Below, piece after piece: positions 28,869-37,148 of a DNA stretch of 59,836 bases. Source of the DNA: an uncultured Colwellia sp. (GTDB taxonomy: Bacteria > Pseudomonadota > Gammaproteobacteria > Enterobacterales > Alteromonadaceae); contig CAJXYE010000027.1 in the NCBI GenBank assembly GCA_913063325.1, positions 1 through 59,836 on the forward strand. Direction: 5' to 3'. The notes beneath the pieces were generated by a model. The model was not told the DNA's origin. It made no database searches and saw only the letters and a program-made list of their open reading frames with translations. The first letter of the stretch is position 1. Each line of letters begins with the position of its first letter. A program made the translations under genes and the position numbers.

Positions 28869-29216
28869 ATGTTAAAAACAATACCAGAAGTCATCGCTCA
28901 AGCGAAAGAGTCGCTAACAATGGTGTCTGCAGATGAGGCGGTAGCATTAGCTAAGCAACAAGATGGTTTAATTATTGATGTACGTGAGCCAAGTGAATAT
29001 GCTGATAAATCAGCCAAAGGCGTGATTAATATTCCTCGAGGTTTGCTTGAAATGAAGATGTTACAAATGCATGCAAATGAAAATATCGCTATCTTTATTC
29101 ATTGTGCAACAGGTGCACGTGCGGTTTTTTCTGCTGAGCAATTAAAGCGTGTGGGTTATAACAATGTGTCAGTGATCAGCTCAAGCCTCGATGATATTTG
29201 TAACGCTTGTAGTTAG
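28869..29216 (+). CDS. Single-domain rhodanese (sulfurtransferase)
   Basis: 115 residues with the rhodanese fold: LIIDVREPSEYADKSAKG, IPRGLLEMKM and the active-site loop HCATGARAV (Cys near residue 79), which accepts persulfide sulfur. It resembles the cytoplasmic domain of YgaP. It follows the DUF2892 gene by 49 bp with its own AAGAGG site, and lies divergent from the BigR-like repressor. A role in detoxifying or relaying reactive sulfur species fits. Two further Cys near the C-terminus (DICNACS) are unusual for a minimal rhodanese. Confidence 0.9.
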   Translation: MLKTIPEVIAQAKESLTMVSADEAVALAKQQDGLIIDVREPSEYADKSAKGVINIPRGLLEMKMLQMHANENIAIFIHCATGARAVFSAEQLKRVGYNNVSVISSSLDDICNACS

Positions 29217-29258
29217 TTTTAATACATAAATTCAGTACCTGATGAAGGGGAGTAAAAC

Positions 29259-29918
29259 ATGGCAACACCAGTGGTAATCGATTATTACAGTGATATTTTA
29301 TGCGTGTGGGCATGGATAGCACAACGACGCATAGATGAACTGAATGAAAAGTTATCGGGAAAAATTGAATTGCGTTATCACTATCTCGATGTCTTTGGTG
29401 ATGCGGTTAATAAAATCCCAAGTCAGTGGCAAGAAAAGGGTGGTTTTTCAGGTTTTGCTCAGCATGTTCACCAAGCGGCAGCGCCTTACCCCGATGCACC
29501 GATTAATTCAAAATTATGGACAGATGTTCGGCCTACCACTTCGGCTAATTCACATCTGGTACTTAAAGCGGTTGAATTGAGCTATGGCAAAGAAAAAAGC
29601 ATTGAAGTGGCTTTATTACTACGCCAAGCCTTTTTTATTGATGCGGAAGACATCTCACAAATTAGTGTGTTATTTTCGCTACTTGAAGGAGCTGGTATTA
29701 ATATTCAACCAATTAAAAAAACGATTGATGATGGCAGTGCCATGGCTTCGTTAATGGCCGATTATCAGCAAGCAAAAACAATGTCTTTAAAAGGTAGTCC
29801 ATCTTATATTATCGATAATGGCAGACAGGTGCTTTACGGCAATGTCGGTTATCGTGTCTTGTTAGCAAATATTGAAGAACATTTAAAACAGCCTACAGAA
29901 GAAGCCAGTTGGTGCTAG
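29259..29918 (+). CDS. DsbA-family (FrnE / GST-kappa-like) thioredoxin-fold protein
   Basis: 219 residues of the DsbA-like clan that includes FrnE and 2-hydroxychromene-2-carboxylate isomerase. The N-terminal strand-loop IDYYSDILCVWAWIAQRR carries a single Cys (CVWA) where FrnE has CxxC, so it is closer to GST-kappa or isomerase enzymes than to a disulfide oxidoreductase. The C-terminal LKGSPSYIIDNGRQVLYG supplies the cis-Pro. No signal peptide, so cytoplasmic. A C-terminal Cys (ASWC) could pair with the first. It is third in the DUF2892-rhodanese operon, suggesting glutathione- or persulfide-linked chemistry. Confidence 0.85.
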   Translation: MATPVVIDYYSDILCVWAWIAQRRIDELNEKLSGKIELRYHYLDVFGDAVNKIPSQWQEKGGFSGFAQHVHQAAAPYPDAPINSKLWTDVRPTTSANSHLVLKAVELSYGKEKSIEVALLLRQAFFIDAEDISQISVLFSLLEGAGINIQPIKKTIDDGSAMASLMADYQQAKTMSLKGSPSYIIDNGRQVLYGNVGYRVLLANIEEHLKQPTEEASWC

Positions 29919-29991
29919 TAGCCATTAATAATAATCTGATAGTAACTGAGCGTATTAGGCTCAGTTACCTTTTAACCGAGTAGGTTAACCC

Positions 29992-31254
29992 TTATAACCA
30001 GTCTGGCAAAGTGTCTTGTTTAATTACGTCTTCATAACTCGGACGCTTTCTTACTATCGAAAAATCACTTCCTTTTACCATCACCTCTGGCGCTAACATG
30101 CGCGTATTGTAACTTGATGACATCACTGCACCATATGCACCGCTGCTCATAATAGCAATTAAATCACCTGCATCTGACGCGTGAACTTCTCTTGCTTTGG
30201 CAAAAGTATCGCCTGTTTCACAAACAGGGCCAACCACATCATAGGTTTTTAAGGTTTTGCTACTTTTGTTCACGGCAATAATTTGATGATATGCTTCATA
30301 CATACTGGGTCTGATTAAATCGTTCATACCGGCATCAAGCATCAAAAATTGACGCTCTTCACCATTTTTCACAAAGACAACGCTAGAAACAAGAATACCG
30401 GCATTACCTAATAATGAACGACCCGGTTCAATAATTATTTTGCAATTAAGATGACCAAGTTGCGCTTTAACTAGCTCTGCGTAAGATTGTTTACTTGGAA
30501 TGACCTCATCAAGATAAGTAATACCTAAACCACCACCAACATCTACAACACTAATTTCATGACCATCAGAACGTAACTCAATAACGAGTTGTGCAATGCG
30601 TTGGTAAGCTTCTTCAAAAGGAGCCAAACTAGTTAATTGTGAGCCGATATGTACATCAACCCCTTGTACTTTTATACCCGGTAGAGATGCAGCTAGCTTA
30701 TAGGCTACTCGAGCTTTCGAAATGGGTACACCAAACTTATTTTCTGCTTTACCAGTAGAAATCTTTGCATGAGTTTGCGCACAAACATCCGGGTTAATAC
30801 GAAAAGCAATTGCAGCCGTCTTATTAAGTGACGTCGCTACTTTAGAGATAAGCTCGAGCTCTGGCTCAGATTCAACATTAAACTGTAAAATATCTAATGA
30901 TAATGCATAGGTGATCTCTTCCTGCGTTTTAGCTACGCCAGAATAAACAATTTTATTCGCTGGAATTCCTGCCGTAATTGCTCGGCGGATCTCTCCCATT
31001 GATACCACGTCAGCACCAGAGCCTAATTTAGCTAAAGTGGCAAGAACGGCTTGGTTACTATTCGCTTTTACGGCAAAACAAACTAAAGCATCTTGGCTGC
31101 TAAAAGCATCTTGATATGCTTGAAAACTTGATTCAATAGCTGTGCTTGAATAGCAATAAAAAGGCGTTTTAACTTGTTTGGCAATATCGCGAATCGCAAT
31201 ATTTTCAACAAACATTTCATTATTTTTGTGCGGGAAAAAGCTAACTGGAGTCAT
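29992..31254 (-). CDS. lysA: Diaminopimelate decarboxylase
   Basis: A PLP-dependent fold-III decarboxylase that forms lysine from meso-diaminopimelate. The PLP-Lys motif is CFAVKANSNQAVLA; GGGLGITY, EPGRSLLGNAG and the substrate-site GPVCETGDTFA are all present. I take the ATG at 31254 (420 residues); an upstream TTG at 31278 would add eight residues, and neither has a strong ribosome-binding site. It is monocistronic, convergent with the rhodanese operon on one side and followed upstream by a foldback repeat region. Confidence 0.95.
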   Translation of the reverse strand: MTPVSFFPHKNNEMFVENIAIRDIAKQVKTPFYCYSSTAIESSFQAYQDAFSSQDALVCFAVKANSNQAVLATLAKLGSGADVVSMGEIRRAITAGIPANKIVYSGVAKTQEEITYALSLDILQFNVESEPELELISKVATSLNKTAAIAFRINPDVCAQTHAKISTGKAENKFGVPISKARVAYKLAASLPGIKVQGVDVHIGSQLTSLAPFEEAYQRIAQLVIELRSDGHEISVVDVGGGLGITYLDEVIPSKQSYAELVKAQLGHLNCKIIIEPGRSLLGNAGILVSSVVFVKNGEERQFLMLDAGMNDLIRPSMYEAYHQIIAVNKSSKTLKTYDVVGPVCETGDTFAKAREVHASDAGDLIAIMSSGAYGAVMSSSYNTRMLAPEVMVKGSDFSIVRKRPSYEDVIKQDTLPDWL

Positions 31255-31453
31255 AGAATAATCATAAGTATTGGGCAAAGATAATGTCAGTCAATTTATG
31301 CTAACTGGTCACACTATTCAAGGGGGGAAAGGTAATAAGACTAAGGTAAAAGTTATAGCAGATAGCTTGAATCAAGAATATGAAGCCTTAATAGCGAATT
31401 TTTAATGATTCAATTGTTGGATATGAAAAAATATCCCCATCAATCAGTGAGTA

Positions 31454-31768
31454 CATACCCGTTCCACTTGAAGGTGCAGGATTCAGCTGGAATTATAAAC
31501 GCCTTTAGGTAAGGCATTGGTTGAAGATAATGGTTATTCAGGAGAATGTGCTCCTGCATTCTCTAATAAGCTGCATCCATGCAGCGTCCTTGTCGAAATC
31601 AATAACGCAGCATAAAGCGTTTATAAACCAGCCCTTTGGGGGAAGCCTGAGCAAACCATATTCATCGTTACATTTATTTTTAAGGGAATAACCCTTAACA
31701 AAAAATGTGCCTTGATTATGATTCGCTCAGTTTTCCTGAAACGAGCATCTTCAAGTGGAGCGGGTATG
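31454..31768. repeat. Family B foldback element, copy 1
   Basis: A 315-bp non-coding element ending in terminal inverted repeats: CATACCCGTTCCACTTGAAG at the left, and CATACCCGCTCCACTTGAAG when the right end is read in reverse (19 of 20 identical, extending further). The interior has no open frame. A second copy with the same termini but a different interior is at 34701-34963. It explains most of the 31255-31862 gene-free stretch. It resembles a MITE or palindromic repeat unit. Confidence 0.75.
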
Positions 31769-31862
31769 GGTTGATGGCAATACTTATATATTTATTAACT
31801 TAACTCAGTAACTCAACTAACTAAAGGTTGTTACTCAGTTAACTTAACAGAGCTAACTCTGA

Positions 31863-32387
31863 TTATTTTAGTTGAGCAAGAACCGTTTTCAATTCATCAA
31901 GTATTGCTGGGTTAGATATTTGCTGTTTTTCGTTGTCGAAATTGTCAAAGAAACTTGGGATTGATAAGCTGCCTTTGACATCCGCTGAAAAATAAGGCGC
32001 TGACCCCGCTGCTGCAGTTAATACCGTTTTAGCGCCACCTGGGCCGGGCGAAGTGGCAAGCAATACCATAGGTTTATTTTGAAATAACTTCATGTCGATT
32101 CGAGAAGTCCAATCAAATAAATTTTTATAAGCTGCTGTATATGAGCCATTGTGCTCAGCAAATGAAATAATAATAGCGTCCGCTTGGCCTAGCTTAGCGT
32201 AAAAAGCTTTTGCCTCATCAGGCTGGCCTAATACTTCTTCTTTATCTTGGCTAAATAAAGGCATTTCATAATCGTTAATATCTAATATCTCTACCGTAGC
32301 ATTAGGTACTAGTGAAGCGGCGTAAGTTGCCAGTTGTTTGTTGATTGATTTTGAACTGCTACTGGCTGCAAAAGCTAATAATTTCAT
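31863..32387 (-). CDS. NADPH-dependent FMN reductase family protein
   Basis: 174 residues with a flavodoxin-like fold. MKLLAFAASSSSKSINKQLA is the FMN phosphate loop, and SFAEHNGSYTAAYKNLFDW is the isoalloxazine-contact motif (P/S-x-x-N-G-S-x-x) of NAD(P)H:FMN/quinone reductases. AGGAAG precedes the ATG. It is divergent from a LysR-type regulator 146 bp away, a common arrangement for an inducible quinone or electrophile reductase controlled by its neighbour. The physiological substrate is unknown. Confidence 0.88.
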   Translation of the reverse strand: MKLLAFAASSSSKSINKQLATYAASLVPNATVEILDINDYEMPLFSQDKEEVLGQPDEAKAFYAKLGQADAIIISFAEHNGSYTAAYKNLFDWTSRIDMKLFQNKPMVLLATSPGPGGAKTVLTAAAGSAPYFSADVKGSLSIPSFFDNFDNEKQQISNPAILDELKTVLAQLK

Positions 32388-32533
32388 GATGATGCTTCCT
32401 TATTTATACCTAGTTAGGTATCTAAAAAGATTAATTTAATAGCTAAACATTATTGCTTAGATATAAGATGTAAGTAGTATATAACTATAATCGAATGTAA
32501 TTAATACCCTTAAATGAGAATGACTTTTTCCAT

Positions 32534-33466
32534 ATGACTCATAATAACCTTGCTTTAAGTAAAGACGCCAAGCTATTTGATGGCATGGTGATATTCACTC
32601 AAGTTGTCGAGTGTGGCAGCTTTTCTGGTGCTGCAATTGTCACAGGCCACTCAAATTCCTATATTAGTAAAACACTGAACAAGCTAGAGGCACGCGTTGG
32701 CGTACGTTTGTTAAATCGAACAACGCGCTCTATTAGTTTGACGCCCGAAGGCCAAGTCTATTTTGAGCAATGCCAGCAATTAGTACTTGATGCTCATGAT
32801 GCGGTATCGTTATTAACACAAAGTCATATCGAGCCTAAAGGTGTGCTTAAGGTGAGCTGTCCTACTTCGTTCGCAGAAAGCCATTTGCAAGAGGTGGTAT
32901 CGACTTTTATGCATCAGTATCCAGAGGTAAACCTGGTGTTAGATTTAAATGATCGGCATGTCGACTTGGTACAAGATGGTTTTGATTTGGTTATTAGGGC
33001 CACAGATAAACTGGCTGAATCAAGTTTAGTGTGTCGTAAAATATATAGCTGTAAAAGTTATACCGTTGCATCTCATGACTATTTAAAACTTTTTGGGGTG
33101 CCACAATTACCAGAGCAACTAAAGTCTCACCAGTGCATTTGTTATAGTAATTTAAAGCAAGCTAATAAGTGGCTCTACAGTCATGCCAATGGTACAGAGT
33201 GCCAAGTTGAAGTAACGGCTAAACTATTATGCAATAGCGCAAGTATGGAACTAGCTATGGTACTTGCAGGTCATGGTATTTGCCGCTTACCTGAATTTGT
33301 GATGGAAAAAGAATTGAAAGGGCAAAGATTAGCCATATTACTGAGTGATTATATCGCGCCAACTATTGATGTATACGCTATTTACCCGAGCCGTAAGCAC
33401 TTATCGCCTAAAGTACGATGCTTTATTGATTTACTCGTTGATAAAATGCCAAAATCTTCACTTTAA
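32534..33466 (+). CDS. LysR-type transcriptional regulator
   Basis: 310 residues. The DNA-binding domain is displaced by about 18 residues (FTQVVECGSFSGAAIVTGHS, then ISKTLNKLEARVGVRLLNRT), and the effector domain begins at GVLKVSCPTSFAESHLQ near residue 98. It resembles the AaeR/DmlR-type subgroup common next to quinone and aldehyde reductases. It is divergent from the FMN reductase gene, which is its likely target. No strong ribosome-binding site precedes the ATG, so a start at the internal Met near residue 19 is possible. Confidence 0.87.
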   Translation: MTHNNLALSKDAKLFDGMVIFTQVVECGSFSGAAIVTGHSNSYISKTLNKLEARVGVRLLNRTTRSISLTPEGQVYFEQCQQLVLDAHDAVSLLTQSHIEPKGVLKVSCPTSFAESHLQEVVSTFMHQYPEVNLVLDLNDRHVDLVQDGFDLVIRATDKLAESSLVCRKIYSCKSYTVASHDYLKLFGVPQLPEQLKSHQCICYSNLKQANKWLYSHANGTECQVEVTAKLLCNSASMELAMVLAGHGICRLPEFVMEKELKGQRLAILLSDYIAPTIDVYAIYPSRKHLSPKVRCFIDLLVDKMPKSSL

Positions 33467-33480
33467 TAGGCTCGTATTTT

Positions 33481-34167
33481 TTATAATGCGGAGCTATATT
33501 CAGAGCATGACTTTTTACATTGTGTTAGCAAAGTGCAAAACCCATTAAGGTCACGGTCTATGGCGGTTTCAGGTAAAAATAAATGATAGCCCAACGCTTT
33601 ATGTAATACGGTAGTATGATGCATAAATGCAGCTAATGGCCCTTTTAGTCTTTCACCAGAAGGTAAAATATAAGCATCGAAATTGAGCTGAGCTTGCTCT
33701 AGCGTTAAAAACTTTAGTCTGATAGCACAAGCTAACAAAGGCTTTTGTTCATGTATAAGACGATTGGCTAAGCGTGGTGAAATCTGATGAGCAAGTGTCG
33801 ATAGCTCTATCAGTCGTATACCTATATAAGGTAACTGAACTTGTGTTAATCCAAAGGTTTCATTCATTAAAGATATCTGTTGGATTTCTTGCCAGCGCAT
33901 TTGCCACTGTCCATAGCTATGTTGATATTTAATACCTTTAGGAGTAAGGCATAAGCTGTGTTGTGGCTGGAGGTATTTAGCTAATCCAGTGATAAAAAGC
34001 ACTAACTCTGACAAATATATAAAGGTGAATACTAGCTGGAACTGACGCCAATAATTTAGGTTGATGGCAAAGGTTATTATCAAGGTAATGAGTGCAATAA
34101 GCATTAAAAAAAGTGCATGGTGAGTACTTTGCGCTTTAATATTTATAACAGGTAATGTTGTTGTCAT
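33481..34167 (-). CDS. Membrane protein of unknown function (DUF2982-like)
   Basis: 228 residues. Two adjacent membrane helices (ALFLMLIALITLIITFAINL and FTFIYLSELVLFITGLAKYL) are followed by a cytoplasmic domain with LTPKGIKYQHSYGQWQMRW and YILPSGERLKGPLAAFMHH. The architecture recalls the uncharacterised DUF2982 family of Alteromonadales and Vibrionales; that is a memory match, not a search. It has no operon partner: the neighbour downstream is convergent and the DUF4124 gene ends 59 bp upstream on the same strand. Confidence 0.65.
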   Translation of the reverse strand: MTTTLPVINIKAQSTHHALFLMLIALITLIITFAINLNYWRQFQLVFTFIYLSELVLFITGLAKYLQPQHSLCLTPKGIKYQHSYGQWQMRWQEIQQISLMNETFGLTQVQLPYIGIRLIELSTLAHQISPRLANRLIHEQKPLLACAIRLKFLTLEQAQLNFDAYILPSGERLKGPLAAFMHHTTVLHKALGYHLFLPETAIDRDLNGFCTLLTQCKKSCSEYSSAL

Positions 34168-34225
34168 GATTACCTCAAAACAGATTGTTAGCTAATGATC
34201 TGAGCTAAGCATTTTATACACTTTT

Positions 34226-34663
34226 CTAACGACAAATTTGTTTATAAGTCTGAGTTGCTTTTTGATGCTCGGCTTTAAGTTGCTCTTCACTTTTGAACTC
34301 TCGTTCACCTTCAGGTGACATAACGTAAATACGGCCACCTTGATTTATAATTGCTATTCGGCGCTTTAATTGCTCGCAAAAACCTTTATTTTCTCGGGCC
34401 TGCTTAGCATGCTTTTGTGATTGCTCAGCCTTATCTTGCTTAGCTTGGTTATAGTCTTGTTGCCATTGACTATTTTTAGTAACCGCATCAGCAATGTTGT
34501 TATTTTCTTCTACTGTAATAGTGGTTACTTTTTCAGAAATGCTAGGCTTATCACTGAAGTGAACCTTGCCGTTTTTATCGGTCCAAGTATAAATTTCAGC
34601 AGCTAAATTAAGTGATACAGCGCTAATTGCTAACAGTAATGTTGCCTTGAATAGTCTTAACAT
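34226..34663 (-). CDS. Secreted DUF4124 protein
   Basis: 145 residues. The signal peptide (LLLAISAVSLNLAA, ending about residue 22) is followed directly by a DUF4124 module EIYTWTDKNGKVHFSDKP. A Lys/Gln/Glu-rich segment follows that is probably coiled coil (NQAKQDKAEQSQKHAKQAREN), and near the end FCEQLKRRIAIINQGGRIY and QICR, whose two Cys could pair. DUF4124 occurs at the N-terminus of many periplasmic proteins of this order; its role is unknown. The M23 peptidase 400 bp away starts with the same module. Confidence 0.8.
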   Translation of the reverse strand: MLRLFKATLLLAISAVSLNLAAEIYTWTDKNGKVHFSDKPSISEKVTTITVEENNNIADAVTKNSQWQQDYNQAKQDKAEQSQKHAKQARENKGFCEQLKRRIAIINQGGRIYVMSPEGEREFKSEEQLKAEHQKATQTYKQICR

Positions 34664-34700
34664 ATTGATAAAATCCTTCTTGTAATTATGCTGCTTGATC

Positions 34701-34963
34701 TATACCCGTTACCAATCAAGATGCATGTTTCAGAGTGCTTGAGCAATTTCAATTCAAGGCGCAGTGATGAAATAATGGTTATTCCCTTATAAATCACTGC
34801 AACGATGGAGTGATGTTGCTCAAGCGCTTCTGCGATGGGTTTAAAATGCCTTTTCGCGGCGTTATATAATCAAAATATAGAGTGACTATGTTTAAATTAC
34901 TTAACTTGCCTAAAGTCATTTTAATTCCCACTGAAATCCTGCACTTTGAATGGTACGGGTATA
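34701..34963. repeat. Family B foldback element, copy 2
   Basis: A 263-bp non-coding element whose ends TATACCCGTTACCAATCAAG and, read in reverse from the right, TATACCCGTACCATTCAAAG are imperfect inverted repeats related to those of the element at 31454-31768. The interiors share AATAATGGTTATTC but little else. It fills most of the 398-bp gap between the DUF4124 gene and the M23 peptidase gene. Short open frames inside it are by-products. Confidence 0.65.
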
Positions 34964-35061
34964 TAATGACAACTCCTGCCATCAGTATGAATCATAGCAT
35001 AATTGGCTTAATATGTAGCAAGGTGCTAGTGATATATCCAAAGTAAACAAGGACTTTAATA

Positions 35062-35955
35062 ATGCCGAGATTATTTATTCTACTGCTAATCTTTACATGT
35101 ATTAGTACTTGCCAAGCTGGGGAAATGTTCAAATATAAAGATGCTAAAGGTAATTGGGTCTTCAGCGATAAACCACCCGAAAAAGAGCAAAATTTTTCTA
35201 CTTTACAATATGCCACAGTGAAAAAGCCAAGCGCTAAGATTAAGCTCTATAATATAAAAGGAAAGCAAGGTTATACTTTGCATGCTAAGAATGAATTTTA
35301 TTCGCCTATTGAAGTTGGCTTTACTTCGCCATTTAGTCAGGTATTCATCAGCAAAGTTATACCAGCACAAGGCAGTATCGCTTTACTGGAAAGTAAGGCC
35401 AAAGCACCTAAATTAAATTATCGTTGGGCATTAGGCGACCCTAATAGCCTTGCTGATGACTACGACTATCATGCGCCTTTTTATTCACCTAAAGGGCATA
35501 AGATCACTCAAGGTTTTAATGGCAAGTTTTCCCATACTAATGACTACAATAAGTATGCAGTTGATATTGCTATGGATGTAGGTACTTATTTAACGGCGGT
35601 TCGAGCTGGTACTGTGGTTTGGGTTAAAGATGATTATCATATGAGTGGTAGAACAAACTATTTTTTGGATAAAGCTAATGTTATTAAAGTGCTGCATGAT
35701 GATGGAACTTTTGCATCCTACGCACATATTTTGATGGACACAGCCATGGTAAAAGAGGGAGATAAAGTAGCTGTTGGTGATAAACTTGCTCGCTCTGGCT
35801 CGTCAGGATTTTCTACTGGCCCGCATTTACACTTTTCTATTATTAAAAATTCAGGGCTAAAAAATATCGCCATTGCTTTTAAGTTTGTTGATCAAAACGG
35901 CAGTGCATTTATTCCTAAGCGAGCAATGTTTATGATTGGATCTACTAAACGTTAA
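35062..35955 (+). CDS. DUF4124 plus M23-family peptidase
   Basis: 297 residues. A signal peptide (LFILLLIFTCISTCQA) precedes a DUF4124 module GEMFKYKDAKGNWVFSDKP, a beta-rich spacer, and from about residue 150 an M23 (LytM) domain: FSHTNDYNKYAVDIAM, TAVRAGTVVWV and GSSGFSTGPHLHFSI. The second zinc/catalytic His pair (PHLHF) and the metal-binding Asp (AVDIAM) are intact. The first His is not at the usual place four residues before that Asp (a Lys is there) but in FSHTND, as in a known M23 subgroup. It probably cleaves or binds peptidoglycan cross-links in the periplasm. AAGGA precedes the ATG. Confidence 0.88.
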   Translation: MPRLFILLLIFTCISTCQAGEMFKYKDAKGNWVFSDKPPEKEQNFSTLQYATVKKPSAKIKLYNIKGKQGYTLHAKNEFYSPIEVGFTSPFSQVFISKVIPAQGSIALLESKAKAPKLNYRWALGDPNSLADDYDYHAPFYSPKGHKITQGFNGKFSHTNDYNKYAVDIAMDVGTYLTAVRAGTVVWVKDDYHMSGRTNYFLDKANVIKVLHDDGTFASYAHILMDTAMVKEGDKVAVGDKLARSGSSGFSTGPHLHFSIIKNSGLKNIAIAFKFVDQNGSAFIPKRAMFMIGSTKR

Positions 35956-35999
35956 TAGATTAGGCGTAGCTTCTTTTTCTTTAGTCATTTAAGTCATCG

Positions 36000-37148
36000 C
36001 TAATCAAGAGTTTTCTTAAAGCGTAATGCCGAAATAAGTAAACCAACACAAGTAAAAGCAATTAGCCAAAGCATATCAAAACTCATTTCAATCACCGCGA
36101 CATCACGCAATATCACCCCTCTTATTAAGCGGATAAAGTGTGTTGCGGGTAACGCTTCTGCAATATATTGTGCCGGAAGTGGCATACCTTCATAGGGGAA
36201 CATAAAGCCTGATAATAAAATGGAGGGCAGTAAAACAAACACTGTCATTTGCATGGATTGTAATTGGCTCTTAGCAATGGTTGATATCACTAAGCCAAGC
36301 ACTAAACTGGCGCAGATAAAAAGAAAGGTTGCCAATACAAGTTGCCCTAAACCACCATTAAAGGGCACGTTAAACAGCCAGTAGCCTAGCCCTAAAATAA
36401 TGGTCACTTGAATGGCGCCAATAAAAATATACGGGATTATTTTACCCACCATGAGTTCAAGCGGAGCCATAGGTGTAATAATTAACATTTCCATATTACC
36501 TCGCTCTTGCTCTCTAACAATAGCGGCAGAAGTAAACATTATCATGGTCATGGTGAGGATTACCGCAACCAGTCCTGGGACAATATTAACGACACTACGT
36601 TGTTCTGGATTATAGAGTAGGGTGACTTCAAAGGTAGGCGTATTTCGGTTTGCCGGTTTATCTAATAATTCGACTAAAGGCATTCTACGTAAACTCTTTA
36701 TACTTCCTGCTATAACAGTATCTGAGCCATCAACTAACCACTGTGCAATAGGGCGACTGGTCTCTTCTTTACTCGAAGGTGGTAAGCCAAACCCTACACT
36801 GGGGTGGTGAACTAAACGTTGACTAACATCTTGGGGGATGATTAATACCGCGCGAACTTCACTGCGATCTATCGCTGCTTGAGCTTGTTTTGTTGAGTGA
36901 TAATGATGAGTGAAAGTCACAATACCAGTGGCACTCACTGTTTGTTGTAATACTCGACTTAGTGCTGTTTGGCTATGATCAACCACGCCTACAGGGATGT
37001 CGCGAATGTTGGTATTAATGGCAAAGGCGAACAACAGCAGTTGTACCAAAGGGATCATTATCACCATGCCAAAAGTCATTTTGTCACGTCTGAGTTGCAA
37101 CAACTCCTTGATAACTATGGCTTGGATTCTTATTAGGGAGGTTCTCAT
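36000..37148 (-). CDS. ABC-2 type transporter permease (YbhS/YhhJ-like)
   Basis: 382 residues from the ATG at 37148, which overlaps the ATPase stop (TAATG). One N-terminal helix (MVIMIPLVQLLLFAFAI) is followed by a large periplasmic domain (VGVVDHSQTALSRVL) and five C-terminal helices with the ABC-2 signature EQERGNMEMLIITPMAPLEL. It is the membrane part of a one-ATPase, one-permease exporter with the HlyD-type protein. Related E. coli systems have two permeases (ybhS and ybhR) or a fused ATPase; here one permease probably forms a homodimer. Confidence 0.9.
   Translation of the reverse strand: MRTSLIRIQAIVIKELLQLRRDKMTFGMVIMIPLVQLLLFAFAINTNIRDIPVGVVDHSQTALSRVLQQTVSATGIVTFTHHYHSTKQAQAAIDRSEVRAVLIIPQDVSQRLVHHPSVGFGLPPSSKEETSRPIAQWLVDGSDTVIAGSIKSLRRMPLVELLDKPANRNTPTFEVTLLYNPEQRSVVNIVPGLVAVILTMTMIMFTSAAIVREQERGNMEMLIITPMAPLELMVGKIIPYIFIGAIQVTIILGLGYWLFNVPFNGGLGQLVLATFLFICASLVLGLVISTIAKSQLQSMQMTVFVLLPSILLSGFMFPYEGMPLPAQYIAEALPATHFIRLIRGVILRDVAVIEMSFDMLWLIAFTCVGLLISALRFKKTLD

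Noticed and set aside
34794..34982. Short open frames inside the gap between the DUF4124 gene and the M23 peptidase gene
   Set aside because: They lie within the family B foldback element and have no ribosome-binding site.
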